DNA of 64,000 bases from Amycolatopsis sp. MtRt-6 (GTDB taxonomy: Bacteria > Actinomycetota > Actinomycetes > Mycobacteriales > Pseudonocardiaceae), in contig NZ_JADWPD010000005.1 in the NCBI RefSeq assembly GCF_017308975.1, positions 19,332 through 83,331 of the forward strand. The letters run 5' to 3'. A program made the translations under genes and the position numbers. Under the pieces are notes generated by a model. The model was not told the origin of the DNA. It searched no databases and saw only the letters and a list, made by a program, of their open reading frames with translations. Positions 9,283-17,948 of the stretch are shown here, piece after piece; positions within the stretch are counted from its first letter, which is position 1; each line of letters starts with the position of its first letter.

Positions 9283-10494
9283 GTGACGAAGCGCCGGCTG
9301 CCCAAGCCGAGTGAGCTGCAGCAGATCCTGCGGCCGAAGCCGATCGTGCTGAACCCGACGGACCGGCGGCTGGCGAACGCGCACACCATCGCCGACCTGC
9401 GGACGATCGCGCGCAAGCGCACCCCGCGGGCGGCGTTCGACTACACCGACGGCGCGGCCGAGCTGGAGGACAGCCTGCGCCGCGCCCGGCAGGCCTACCG
9501 GCGCGTCGAGTTCCACCCGAACGTGCTGCGCGGGGTGTCCGACGTGGACACCAGCCGCGAGATCCTCGGCAAGACGTCCGCGCTGCCGTTCGCCTTCGCC
9601 CCCACCGGCTTCACCCGCATGATGCAGCACGAGGGCGAGCGCGCGGTGGCCCGCGTCGCCGAGCGCACCGGCATCCCGGTCGGGCTCTCGACGATGGCGA
9701 CGACGTCGATCGAAGACCTCGCCGAGGCCGCCCCGGGTGCCCGCAAGTGGTTCCAGCTCTACGTCTGGCGCGACCACGGCGCCGGCGAAGATCTGATGAA
9801 TCGGGCGTGGGCTGCGGGCTACGACACGCTGATGCTGACGGTCGACACGCCGGTCGGCGGCGCCCGGCTGCGCGACGTCCGCAACGGCCTGACCATCCCG
9901 CCGGCGCTGACGCTCAAGACGTTCCTCGACGGCGCGCTGCACCCGGCGTGGTGGTTCAACCTGCTCACCACCGAGCCGCTGCGGTTCGCCTCGCTCAGCC
10001 ACTTCGACGGCACCGTGGCCGAGCTGCTCAACAAGCTGTTCGACCCGACGCTGAACTACGACGACCTCGACTGGGTCCGCCGGACCTGGCCGGGGAACCT
10101 GGTGGTCAAGGGCGTGCAGAACGTCGACGACGCCCGCGACGTCGTCAAGCACGGCGCGGACGCGGTGCTGATCTCGAACCACGGCGGCCGCCAGCTCGAC
10201 CGCGCGCCGACGCCGCTGGAGCTGCTCCCGGCGGTCCTCGACGAGATCCAGGGCGAGGCGGAGGTCTGGATCGACACGGGCATCCTGTCCGGCGGCGACA
10301 TCGTGGCGGCCATCGCCCGCGGCGCCGACGCGGTCCTGATCGGCCGCGCGTTCCTGTACGGCCTGATGGCCGGCGGCGAGCGCGGCGTCCAGCGCTGCGT
10401 GGACATCCTGCGGACCGAGCTGGTCCGCACGATGCAGCTGCTCGGCGTCCGGACCCTGAATGACCTGACGCCGAGCCACGCCACCTTGCGTTAA
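9283..10494 (+). CDS. lldD: FMN-dependent L-lactate dehydrogenase
   Basis: A 403-residue alpha-hydroxy acid dehydrogenase that oxidises L-lactate to pyruvate and feeds the respiratory chain. Three starts compete: GTG 9274, ATG 9277 and GTG 9283; I prefer 9283 because GGGAG is then 8 bases upstream. The FMN barrel shows FAPTGFTRMMQHEGE, STMATTSIEDLA, and the catalytic SNHGGRQLD with His near residue 300, followed by the DTGILSGGDI phosphate-binding block. It resembles M. tuberculosis LldD2 (Rv1872c). No mycofactocin genes lie nearby, so it is not the MftD type by context. The lactate permease is about 1.5 kb downstream. Confidence 0.92.
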   Translation: MTKRRLPKPSELQQILRPKPIVLNPTDRRLANAHTIADLRTIARKRTPRAAFDYTDGAAELEDSLRRARQAYRRVEFHPNVLRGVSDVDTSREILGKTSALPFAFAPTGFTRMMQHEGERAVARVAERTGIPVGLSTMATTSIEDLAEAAPGARKWFQLYVWRDHGAGEDLMNRAWAAGYDTLMLTVDTPVGGARLRDVRNGLTIPPALTLKTFLDGALHPAWWFNLLTTEPLRFASLSHFDGTVAELLNKLFDPTLNYDDLDWVRRTWPGNLVVKGVQNVDDARDVVKHGADAVLISNHGGRQLDRAPTPLELLPAVLDEIQGEAEVWIDTGILSGGDIVAAIARGADAVLIGRAFLYGLMAGGERGVQRCVDILRTELVRTMQLLGVRTLNDLTPSHATLR

Positions 10495-11234
10495 ACCTGT
10501 GCCGCGCCGCCGTCGACGAAGAACTCGACGCCGTTGACGAAGCTCGCCTCCGCCGACGCCAGGAACAGCGCCGCGGCGGCGATTTCCGCGGGGTCACCGA
10601 GGCGGCCCAGCGGGACCCTGGCGACGAGGTCGTCGACCAGGCCCTGCTGCGCGTCCTCGTCCACCAGGCTGAGCAGGCCCGGGGTGTGCGTCGGTCCGGG
10701 GCTCAGGACGTTGACCCGTGTGCCCGTCCCCTTCAGGTCGAGCGCCCAGCTGCGGGCGAAGTTGCGTACGGCCGCTTTCGTCGCCGCGTAGACACTGAAG
10801 GCCGGGCTGACCCGCGTCGACGTCGTCGAGCCGGTGAGAATGATCGACGCGTTCGCGTTCAGCAGCGGCAGCGCCTTCTGGACGGTGAAGAGCACGCCCT
10901 TGACGTTGGTGCCGAAGGTCGCGTCGAACTGCTCCTCGGTGATCTCGCCGAGCGGGGCGAACACGCCGCTGCCAGAGTTGGCCACCACGACGTCCAGGCC
11001 GCGGCCGCGTTCGGCGATCGCGCGGTAGACCTCGTCCAGGTCGGCGAGGTTCGAGGAATCGGCGCGGATCGCCTGCACCGAGCCGCCGATCTCGGCGGCG
11101 GCGTCGTCGAGGACCTCCTTGCGCCGTCCGGTGATGACGACGTGCGCGCCCTCCGCCGCGAACCGCTTCGCGATCCCCAGCCCGATGCCGGTCCCGGCGC
11201 CGGTCACGAGCGCGGTCTTGTTCGCCAGCTTCAT
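10491..11234 (-). CDS. SDR-family oxidoreductase
   Basis: A 247-residue classical short-chain dehydrogenase. It has the cofactor loop TGAGTGIG (residues 11-18), NSG in place of NNAG, the catalytic Ser in GSTTSTR and the YAATK tetrad motif. An Arg-Arg pair after the second strand (TGRRKE) suggests NADP(H). The substrate is unknown. Its stop codon overlaps the stop of lldD by 4 bases (convergent), and it diverges from the TetR gene with a long palindrome between them, so it is almost certainly the target of that regulator. Confidence 0.88.
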   Translation of the reverse strand: MKLANKTALVTGAGTGIGLGIAKRFAAEGAHVVITGRRKEVLDDAAAEIGGSVQAIRADSSNLADLDEVYRAIAERGRGLDVVVANSGSGVFAPLGEITEEQFDATFGTNVKGVLFTVQKALPLLNANASIILTGSTTSTRVSPAFSVYAATKAAVRNFARSWALDLKGTGTRVNVLSPGPTHTPGLLSLVDEDAQQGLVDDLVARVPLGRLGDPAEIAAAALFLASAEASFVNGVEFFVDGGAAQV

Positions 11235-11247
11235 GCTGCCCTCCCAA

Positions 11248-11302
11248 ATTCTTGACTGTCTCGTCCAGAACGTACGCCGTTCTGGACGAAGCAGTCAAGA
11301 AT
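11248..11302. promoter_or_regulatory. Long palindromic operator between SDR and TetR genes
   Basis: A 55-base near-perfect palindrome with outer arms ATTCTTGACTG / CAGTCAAGAAT and inner arms CGTCCAGAACG / CGTTCTGGACG. Each outer arm also supplies a TTGACT -35-like box pointing inward; on the minus strand TTGACT, 18 bases, TACGTT makes a fair promoter for the SDR gene. The layout is typical of a TetR-family repressor controlling itself and a divergent oxidoreductase. Confidence 0.75.
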
Positions 11303-11317
11303 GCCTATCCTGGAGCC

Positions 11318-11911
11318 ATGGCGAGACCCCGCGGCTTCGACGAAGGCGCGGTCCTGCGCACGGCGCGGGACCGGTTCTGGTCGACCGGCTACGCGGGCAC
11401 GAAGATCGACGACATCGCCGCCGCGACCGGCCTCGGCAAAGGCAGCCTCTACGGCGCCTTCGGCGACAAGCACGCCCTCTTCGTGCGCATCTTCGACGAC
11501 CACTGCGCCACCGCGGTCGAAGGCGTGCGCCGCAAGCTCGAGGGCCCCGACAGCGAGGCCTACCAGCGCCTCCGCGACTACGTCCTGGCCGACGCCGAAT
11601 CCGTCGCCGCGGACGACATCCACCGGGGCTGCCTCATCGCGAAAGCCGCCGCCGAGTGCGCGGAGCACGACCCCGAGATCGCGAACCGCGCCCGCAAGGC
11701 GTTCCGCGAACTGAACAGCCTGCTGACGGCCTGCGTCGCGGGAGCCCAGCGCGCGGGGGACATCGCCGGCGGGCACGACCCGGCCCGGCTGGCCGGCCTC
11801 CTGCTGGCGACCATGCGCGGCATCGAAGCCCTCGGCAAGGGCGGCTGCGACCAAGCCGACCTGCGCGGCATCGCCGAGACCGCGCTCGCGGTGCTGCCGG
11901 TCAACTCTTGA
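11318..11911 (+). CDS. TetR-family repressor
   Basis: A 197-residue regulator. The N-terminal helix-turn-helix (about residues 8-55) reads GYAGTKIDDIAAATGLGKGSLYGAFGDK, typical of the AcrR/TetR branch with a TetR_C ligand domain after it. ATG 11318 has TATCCT 6 bases upstream, so the transcript may be leaderless. It diverges from the SDR gene across a 55-base palindrome. The ligand is unknown; a reactive electrophile or quinone is common for SDR-linked members, but that is inference. Confidence 0.88.
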   Translation: MARPRGFDEGAVLRTARDRFWSTGYAGTKIDDIAAATGLGKGSLYGAFGDKHALFVRIFDDHCATAVEGVRRKLEGPDSEAYQRLRDYVLADAESVAADDIHRGCLIAKAAAECAEHDPEIANRARKAFRELNSLLTACVAGAQRAGDIAGGHDPARLAGLLLATMRGIEALGKGGCDQADLRGIAETALAVLPVNS

Positions 11912-11930
11912 CCGGTTGGGCCAACTGGTC
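11910..11930 (+). promoter_or_regulatory. Imperfect palindrome upstream of lactate permease
   Basis: A 21-base inverted repeat, GACCGGTTG-GGC-CAACTGGTC, with one mismatch in 9-bp arms, sits between the TetR stop and the lactate permease gene. It contains GGTC/GACC half sites of the kind bound by GntR/FadR-type regulators such as LldR, though no such regulator lies here. Confidence 0.35.
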
Positions 11931-12021
11931 TCAAGTTCTTGACGGACCGCCTGGTTTGTGACGAAGATCTCGGACACCCGCCGAAAGGCCGTTTTCGCAT
12001 CGTGGAAAACGGAGGTCGCCC

Positions 12022-13632
12022 GTGTTCGTCCAAGATCTCACTCCCCTCGGCTCCCTGGGCCTCTCCGCGCTCGTCGCCGTGCTCCCGCTGGCCACCGTCC
12101 TCGTGCTGCTCGGCGCCGTCCGGATGCGGGCGCACCACGCCGCCCTCCTCGGGCTGCTCGTCGCGCTCGTCGTCGGCATCGCCGCGTACGGGATGCCGGT
12201 CGTGCAGGCCGTCTCCGGGGCGCTGCAGGGTGCCGCCTTCGGGCTGTGGCCGATCATGTGGATCGTCGTCAACGCGCTGTGGATCTACCGGCTCACCGTG
12301 CGGACCGGGCACTTCGACGTCCTGCGCCGCTCGTTCGGCCGGATCTCCGACGACCCGCGCATCCAGGCGCTGATCATCGCCTTCTGCTTCGGCGCGCTCA
12401 TGGAGGCCCTCGCCGGGTTCGGCGCGCCGGTCGCGATCAGCGCCGTGATGCTGGTCGCCGTCGGGTTCCACCCGGTCAAGGCGGCCGTCGTCGCGCTGGT
12501 CGCCAACACCGCGCCGGTCGCGTTCGGGGCCATGGGCACCCCGGTCGTGACGCTGGCGCAGGTCACCGGCCTGCCGCTGCAGGACGTCTCGTCGATCGTC
12601 GGGCGCCAGACGCCGCTGCTCGCCCTCGTCGTGCCGCTGCTGCTGGTGATCATCGTCGACGGCAAGCGCGGCCTGAAGGACACCTGGCTGCCCGCGCTGG
12701 TCTGCGGCGTCGCGTTCGGGCTCGTGCAGTTCCTCGCCTCGAACTACGTGTCCCCGCAGCTGGCCGACATCGGCGCGGCGCTGGCCGGCGCGGCCGCGCT
12801 CGTGGCGCTCCCCCACACCCGCCGCCCGGTGCCCGAAGCCGTCCGGATCGGCTCCGGCGGGACGGCGACCGCCGAAACGCCGCCGGCGGATTCGCGCGAC
12901 GACGTCGTCAAGGCCTACCTGCCGTACCTGCTCATCATCGTGATCTTCTCGATCGCCGTGCTGCCGCCGGTCAAGCGGCTGCTGGACAAGGCGACCTGGA
13001 AGTTCCACTGGCCCGGCCTGAACGTCGCCGCGCCGAACGGGAAACCGGTGTCCGGCAACACGTTCTCGCTGCCGCTGCTCAACACCGGCGGCACGCTCGT
13101 GCTGCTGGCCGGCGTCGTCACGGCGGCGATCCTCGCGGTGAAGGCGGGCGACACCGCGCGGGAGTGGCTGGCCACGGTCAAGGAGCTGCGGTTCGCGATC
13201 CTCACCGTGACCGGCGTGCTCGCGCTGGCCTACGTCATGAACCTGTCCGGCCAGACGACCACCATCGGCACGTTCATCGCCGCCGCGGGCGCCGGGCTCG
13301 CGTTCCTCTCGCCGGTGCTGGGCTGGTTCGGCGTCGCCGTCTCGGGGTCGGACACCTCGGCCAACGCGCTGTTCGGCGCCCTGCAGGTGACGGCGGCGCA
13401 CCAGACCGGCCTGCCCGCGGACCTGCTGGCCGCGGCGAACAGCTCCGGCGGCGTCCTCGGCAAGATGGTCTCGCCGCAGAACCTCACGATCGCCTGCGTG
13501 GCGGCGAACCTGCCCGGCGAAGAGGGGAAGCTGCTGCGGAAGGTGCTGCCGTGGAGCATCGGGCTGCTGCTGGTGATGTGCCTGATCGTCTGGGGTCAGA
13601 GCACCGCGGCGCTCAGCTGGATGCTGCCGTGA
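12022..13632 (+). CDS. lldP: L-lactate permease
   Basis: A 536-residue polytopic membrane protein of the LctP/LldP family that takes up lactate (and glycolate) with protons. The GTG at 12022 follows GGAGG by 6 bases. Family hallmarks are GALMEALAGFGAPVAISA and NTAPVAFGAMGTP in the first half and the GxDTSANALFG and ANSSGGVLGKMVSPQN blocks near the C terminus. About a dozen membrane segments are visible. With lldD nearby it makes a lactate-use pair, but the two are separated by the SDR/TetR unit. Its 3' end overlaps convergent pnuC by 20 bases. Confidence 0.93.
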   Translation: MFVQDLTPLGSLGLSALVAVLPLATVLVLLGAVRMRAHHAALLGLLVALVVGIAAYGMPVVQAVSGALQGAAFGLWPIMWIVVNALWIYRLTVRTGHFDVLRRSFGRISDDPRIQALIIAFCFGALMEALAGFGAPVAISAVMLVAVGFHPVKAAVVALVANTAPVAFGAMGTPVVTLAQVTGLPLQDVSSIVGRQTPLLALVVPLLLVIIVDGKRGLKDTWLPALVCGVAFGLVQFLASNYVSPQLADIGAALAGAAALVALPHTRRPVPEAVRIGSGGTATAETPPADSRDDVVKAYLPYLLIIVIFSIAVLPPVKRLLDKATWKFHWPGLNVAAPNGKPVSGNTFSLPLLNTGGTLVLLAGVVTAAILAVKAGDTAREWLATVKELRFAILTVTGVLALAYVMNLSGQTTTIGTFIAAAGAGLAFLSPVLGWFGVAVSGSDTSANALFGALQVTAAHQTGLPADLLAAANSSGGVLGKMVSPQNLTIACVAANLPGEEGKLLRKVLPWSIGLLLVMCLIVWGQSTAALSWMLP

Positions 13633-14251
13633 CCCCGGGCCGGGCGGCGACGCGCTGAGCCGAGCGGTTCCAGCTCCACCAGCCGTGCACGACGAGGCCG
13701 GCGAACACGATGTAGATCGCGGCGGAGAAGTACAGCCCGGACGAGATCTGCAGCGGCACGCCGATCGCGTCGACGGCCAGCCAGACCAGCCAGAACTCCA
13801 CCAGCCCGAGCCCCTGCGCCGCGAAGGCGACGAGGGTGCCGACGAAGATGGCGGCGTCCGGCCAGGGCGCCCAGGACGCGTTCAGCGCGTCGAGGACCAG
13901 CGCCATCACCGTGGTGCCGACGACGAAGGCGCCGATCATGGCGAGCCGTTCGGCGAGCCGGCCCTTCCGGACGACGACGCCGAACACCGGGTCCTGGCGG
14001 CGCGTCCAGGCCCACCAGCCGTAGACGGAGATGGCGAGGATGGCGACCTGCCGCGCGGCGAGCCCGCCGAGGTGCGCGGAGACGTAGACGGCGAACAGCA
14101 GCACGGTGGCCCCGACCTGCACCGGCCACGTCCACAGGGTGCGACGCTGCGCGAGGAACACGACGGCGAGCGCGAACACCTGCCCGGCGAGCTCCGCGAT
14201 CGAAATCCACTGGCCGAGCACGGTGATCCCGTGGTGCAGCAGGAAGTCCAC
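13613..14251 (-). CDS. pnuC: Nicotinamide riboside transporter PnuC
   Basis: A 212-residue membrane protein with seven hydrophobic segments, carrying the PnuC blocks SVYGWWAWTRR and the C-terminal GLVEFWLVWLAVDAIGVPL followed by YIVFAGLVVHGWWSW. PnuC facilitates uptake of nicotinamide riboside (or the mononucleotide) for NAD salvage. The start is the GTG at 14251, with AGGGG 6 bases upstream; the same frame runs open far upstream only because of the 30-bp repeats. No NAD-linked gene adjoins it and no riboswitch was recognised. Confidence 0.88.
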   Translation of the reverse strand: MDFLLHHGITVLGQWISIAELAGQVFALAVVFLAQRRTLWTWPVQVGATVLLFAVYVSAHLGGLAARQVAILAISVYGWWAWTRRQDPVFGVVVRKGRLAERLAMIGAFVVGTTVMALVLDALNASWAPWPDAAIFVGTLVAFAAQGLGLVEFWLVWLAVDAIGVPLQISSGLYFSAAIYIVFAGLVVHGWWSWNRSAQRVAARPGVTAASS

Positions 14252-14518
14252 GTCACGCCCCTTTCGTCCTACCGCTCCCAACATGCTCGCCGGCGAGTGA
14301 ATTCCCCAGGGAGTGTGAGGGGCGAGACATCCCACGGTCTGGACGTCACCGAGGTGGAGCACCCACCGCGGACGACGCGCGCGTGGACGCCCGAGGGGGC
14401 AGGCCGGTGATGGTGGGCCGCAGCCGCCGCGCGTCGATGGCGGCCCCGGGCGCTCGCCGGGCCAGCCAGGCCGGCGCGGTCCGGCGGCTTCCTCGACCGC
14501 CGGACCGCGGGACCCCAA

Positions 14519-14700
14519 CGCACCCAATGTGGCGTTGGGTGCATCTGACGCACCCAATGTGGCGTTCGGTGCATCCCACGCACCCAAAGTGGCGTTCGGT
14601 GCATCCCACGCACCCAATGTGGCGTTCGGTGCATCCCACGCACCCAAAGTGGCGTTCGGTGCGTCTGACGCACCCAACGCCACATTGGGGTGCTTGGAGC
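14519..14700. repeat. 30-bp tandem array with inverted end
   Basis: Five head-to-tail units of exactly 30 bases begin at 14521, 14551, 14581, 14611 and 14641, differing at a few positions (CCAATG or CCAAAG, TTGGG or TTCGG). Each unit contains CACCCAA ... TTSGGTG and can form a small hairpin. A sixth, inverted copy (CCCAACGCCACATTGGG) closes the array. Because 30 is a multiple of 3, both strands read through as 10-residue peptide repeats, which I regard as non-coding. The rest of the 457-base gap 14252-14708 shows no gene. Confidence 0.9.
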
Positions 14701-14708
14701 GGTCGGTG

Positions 14709-15485
14709 TCAGGCCTGCGGGCGCGGGGTGCCGACCGGCGGCGTCGGGGTGCTGTCCGCGCCGACCGGCGCGCGCGGGGCCGCCGGGCCGGTGCCCATCT
14801 CGCCGGTGCGCTGCGCCGGCGTCTCCAGCTGGTGCTCCATGTTCGCGATCCAGCCGCGCCAGCGGTCCTGGGCCGGCTTGATCAGGCCGCCGCCGAAGCC
14901 GACCACGATCACGCCGCCGATCGTCGCCAGCACCGCGATCAGCACCGGGCCGGTGATCGCCGTCGCGATGTTCACCTGGCCGAGCGCCGCGATGATGCCG
15001 AACGCCATGATCAGCCAGTAGGCCGCCAGGGAAAGCGGGCGCGCCGCCCCGCGGCCGGACAGCGCGGACGCGACGACGTCCCGCACCACCTTCGCGATCG
15101 CCGCGGCCACCACGACGAGCACCAGCGCCACCACGATCCGCGGCAGGAACGCGATGATGTCGTTGAGCAGCTGGCTCACCGGGTTGGTCGGCCCGAACAC
15201 GCCGAACGCCAGCTGCAGCGCGATCAGCAGAATGAAGTAGTAGACCAATTTGACGAGGATCCCGGTCGCGTCGATCTTCTGCTGGCCGACCTTTCCGCTC
15301 AGCCCGGTCCGCTCGACCAGTTTCCCGAAACCGGCTTTCCCGAGCACGAGCGCCAGCCCTTTCGAGACGGCTTTCGCGATCAACCAGCCGATCAGCAGGA
15401 TGATCAGGAAACCCACGAGTTTCGGGACGAACGTGGCCACCATGGCCCACGCCTGCCCGAGCCCGTCCTTCAGTTGCTCGCCCAT
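14709..15485 (-). CDS. MscS-related membrane protein (conserved TM helix repeats)
   Basis: A 258-residue membrane protein. ATG 15485 follows GGAGGGA. It has about five membrane segments, with two repeats of the 'conserved TM helix' type (FLIILLIGWLIAKAVSKGL near residue 30, and IVVALVLVVVAAAIAKVVRD near 125) that are found in some MscS-like proteins, and a Pro-rich cytoplasmic tail. The beta domain of true MscS channels is missing, so gating by tension is only a guess. A hairpin terminator separates it from the ABC genes upstream. Confidence 0.7.
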   Translation of the reverse strand: MGEQLKDGLGQAWAMVATFVPKLVGFLIILLIGWLIAKAVSKGLALVLGKAGFGKLVERTGLSGKVGQQKIDATGILVKLVYYFILLIALQLAFGVFGPTNPVSQLLNDIIAFLPRIVVALVLVVVAAAIAKVVRDVVASALSGRGAARPLSLAAYWLIMAFGIIAALGQVNIATAITGPVLIAVLATIGGVIVVGFGGGLIKPAQDRWRGWIANMEHQLETPAQRTGEMGTGPAAPRAPVGADSTPTPPVGTPRPQA

Positions 15486-15629
15486 ACCGACTCCCTCCAC
15501 GGATTTGCACCGGATCGTCGATCAAGTACCCAGGGGCGGCAACTCGTGCGCCCCACGATCGAGTGAGACGACTGGCGCGCGAAGATCACCCGTGGCCATA
15601 CTGGTTCTACCGGTGGGGACCGGGGAGAC

Positions 15630-15673
15630 GAGGCCGTCCGGCGCAGCGTAAACCGCAAGCGCCGGGCGGCCTC
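15630..15673 (-). terminator. Hairpin terminator of the ABC operon
   Basis: Arms 15630-15644 and 15659-15673 pair over 15 bp with one G-T wobble around a 14-base loop. On the minus strand it lies 35 bases after the stop of the ABC permease and before the MscS-related gene. Confidence 0.6.
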
Positions 15674-15707
15674 GAGCATTAACCGGACGAATCCGGCTTG
15701 AGCGACG

Positions 15708-16925
15708 TCAGGCCGCGCGCAGGGCGTCGCGCAGTTTCACTTTCGCGCCGGTGCGCATGACGGCGTTCCGGTAGATCCGCGCGGCGAACCAGATCAGCCC
15801 CGGAATCATCAGCACCACCAGCCCCACCGACACCACGGCTTCCCAAACGGGCACTCCGCCCATCGCCAGCCGCATCGGCATCAGCGTCGGCGAGAACACC
15901 GGAATCACCGAAAGCACTTCGACGAACGTGTTGCCCGGATCCGACGGCAGCACGGAAATGCCGATCACGTATCCGGCGATCACCAGCATCATGGCCGGCA
16001 TCGTGGCGCCGCCGATGTCTTCCTGACGCGAAACCAGCGCCCCGAGCGCGGCGAACACGATCGAGTACAGGAAGAACCCGAGCAGGTACCAGACGACCAG
16101 CCAGACGACGGTGCCCACGGCCGCCGAGACGGAGATCGTCAGCACGTCCGCGGCCAGCGCGGTCACCACCCCGACGACGCCGATCACGACCATCTGGAAC
16201 AGCCCCACCACCCCGATGCCGAGCACCTTGCCCGCCATCAGCTGCCACGGCTTGATCGTCGACAGCAGCAGCTCGACCACCCGCGACGTCTTCTCTTCGA
16301 CGACGCCCTGCGCGACGCTCTGGCCGTTGAGCAGGAGGGACATGTAGATCAGGACGCCGGCGATGATGCCCAGCACGAGCTGCTGACCGTTGTAGTCGTA
16401 GGGCTGCTCCAGCGGCGGGTCCTCGATGAACTTCGCCGAGGCGACCGCGGCCTGGAACCGGACGGGGTCCCCGCCCAGCGCGGCGACCTGCTGGGTCACC
16501 GCTACCTGCTGGGACAGCATCTGCAGGACGTTCGCGAGCTTGCCGTCGAGGTCCTTCTTCACCTGGACGTGCACGCTCCGGCCGTCGCCGGTGAGCAGCG
16601 CGTCGAGCGAGCCGTCGGCCAGCTGCGCCCGCCCGGCGGCCTCGTCGGCGACCTGCGTGGTCTCGATGTTCTCGTCGAGGGCCTTCCCGGCCGCGGTCAG
16701 CGGCGCGGAGAAGGCGGCGGTCGCGGCGGTGTACCCGACCTTCGAGTCGGCGCCGCCGCCGGAGATCAGCTTGAGCACGAAGATGCCGGCCACGATCAGC
16801 AGCAGCGTGACCACCGTGCTGATCCGGTAGGCCTTCGACTTCAGCCGGGTGCTGATCTCGCGGGAGGCGACCAGGCCCACCGCCGCGGTGGGGCTCATCC
16901 GGACGTCCGGGACCGGGGTGCTCAC
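15708..16925 (-). CDS. ABC-2 type transporter permease, NatB-like
   Basis: A 405-residue export permease. The GTG at 16925 overlaps the stop of the ATPase gene by 4 bases (GTGA), so the two are translationally coupled. It has one N-terminal membrane helix, a large extracellular domain of about 150 residues, then five to six C-terminal helices, the plan of NatB/YhaP and other ABC-2 permeases. VVEEKTSRVVELLLSTIKP is the conserved cytoplasmic coupling segment of this family. The substrate (sodium, drug or peptide) cannot be told. Confidence 0.85.
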   Translation of the reverse strand: MSTPVPDVRMSPTAAVGLVASREISTRLKSKAYRISTVVTLLLIVAGIFVLKLISGGGADSKVGYTAATAAFSAPLTAAGKALDENIETTQVADEAAGRAQLADGSLDALLTGDGRSVHVQVKKDLDGKLANVLQMLSQQVAVTQQVAALGGDPVRFQAAVASAKFIEDPPLEQPYDYNGQQLVLGIIAGVLIYMSLLLNGQSVAQGVVEEKTSRVVELLLSTIKPWQLMAGKVLGIGVVGLFQMVVIGVVGVVTALAADVLTISVSAAVGTVVWLVVWYLLGFFLYSIVFAALGALVSRQEDIGGATMPAMMLVIAGYVIGISVLPSDPGNTFVEVLSVIPVFSPTLMPMRLAMGGVPVWEAVVSVGLVVLMIPGLIWFAARIYRNAVMRTGAKVKLRDALRAA

Positions 16926-17830
16926 GCGGCCACCTCCTCGGTGGTGACGACGGAACGGAACAGCTCGGTCAGCGACGGCTGCTCGCGGGCGAACTCGCGG
17001 ACCGGCCCGGTGGCCAGCGCCGCCTTGAGCACGGCCTGGTCGTCGGCGTCCTCGCCCAGTTCGAGCTCGGTCACCGCGCCCGTCCGGCCGAGCACCTTCA
17101 CCCCGGGCAGGCCGTCGGCCCACCCGTCGGCGGCCTCGGGGACGTCGACCCGCAGCCGCGTCGTGCCGCCGACGCGCAGCTCGCCGACCGTGCCGACGGC
17201 CACCATCTGTCCACTCCGGACGATTCCGACGCGGTCGCAGAGCCGTTCGACCAGATCGAGCTGGTGGCTGGAGAACACGACAGGCACACCCTCGGCCGCC
17301 TTTTCCTTGAGCACCTGGCTCATCACGTCGACCGCGACCGGGTCGAGGCCGGAGAACGGCTCGTCGAGCACCAGGATGCGCGGCTCGTGCACCAGCGCGG
17401 CGGCCAGCTGGACGCGCTGCTGGTTGCCGAGGCTGAGCTTCTGCACCTCGTCGTCGCGGCGGCCGGCGACGCCCAGCCGTTCGGTCCACTTTTCGGTCGA
17501 CGACCGCGCGTCCGCCGTCGACATCCCGTGCAGCCGCGCGAGGTACGTCAGCTGCTCGGCCACCTTCATCTTCGGGTAGAGGCCGCGTTCTTCGGGCATG
17601 TAGCCGATGTGGCGGCGCGTTTCGTGCGTCACCGGCGCGCCGTCGTAGCGGACTTCGCCGGCGTCGGCGGACAGCACGCCGAGCGCGATCCGCATGGTCG
17701 TGGTCTTGCCGGCGCCGTTGCTGCCGACGAAGCCGAACAATTCCCCCGGCCGGACGTCGAACGTCATTTCGCGAAGAGCGACCACGTCACCGTAGCGTTT
17801 GGAAATCCCGTCGATCTCTAAACCGGTCAT
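16922..17830 (-). CDS. ABC transporter ATP-binding protein
   Basis: A 302-residue ATPase that powers the adjoining ABC-2 permease. It has Walker A GSNGAGKTT (about residues 37-45), the signature LSLGNQQRVQ, Walker B RILVLDEPFSGLD, and the switch His in SSHQLDLVE. A C-terminal extension of about 80 residues is usual for NatA/DrrA-type ATPases. ATG 17830 has a GGGGGAA site. It diverges from the fasR-like regulator gene 118 bases away. Confidence 0.9.
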   Translation of the reverse strand: MTGLEIDGISKRYGDVVALREMTFDVRPGELFGFVGSNGAGKTTTMRIALGVLSADAGEVRYDGAPVTHETRRHIGYMPEERGLYPKMKVAEQLTYLARLHGMSTADARSSTEKWTERLGVAGRRDDEVQKLSLGNQQRVQLAAALVHEPRILVLDEPFSGLDPVAVDVMSQVLKEKAAEGVPVVFSSHQLDLVERLCDRVGIVRSGQMVAVGTVGELRVGGTTRLRVDVPEAADGWADGLPGVKVLGRTGAVTELELGEDADDQAVLKAALATGPVREFAREQPSLTELFRSVVTTEEVAA

Positions 17831-17948
17831 TCCGGTTCCCCCGTTCTCGTGTGGCCCCGATCCTAGGCAGTGCGTACACGCCCCGGCCACCCTCGTGCGT
17901 TGCCGCGAGGGGCTACCAAAGTTGCGGGCACGTAGGATCGCGGGCGCC

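Noticed and set aside
9283-10494. Mycofactocin-linked dehydrogenase (MftD)
   Set aside because: No mftA-F genes are nearby and the sequence fits LldD2 better; the lactate permease is close.
14529-14680. Ten-residue peptide repeats (GASHAPKVAF type) on both strands of the 30-bp array
   Set aside because: Any 30-bp repeat gives a 10-residue periodic peptide in open frames; no start signal, and the frames run into known genes.
14519-14700. Short regular repeats resembling a CRISPR array
   Set aside because: The 30-base units are directly joined with no unique spacers between them, and no cas gene lies in the window.
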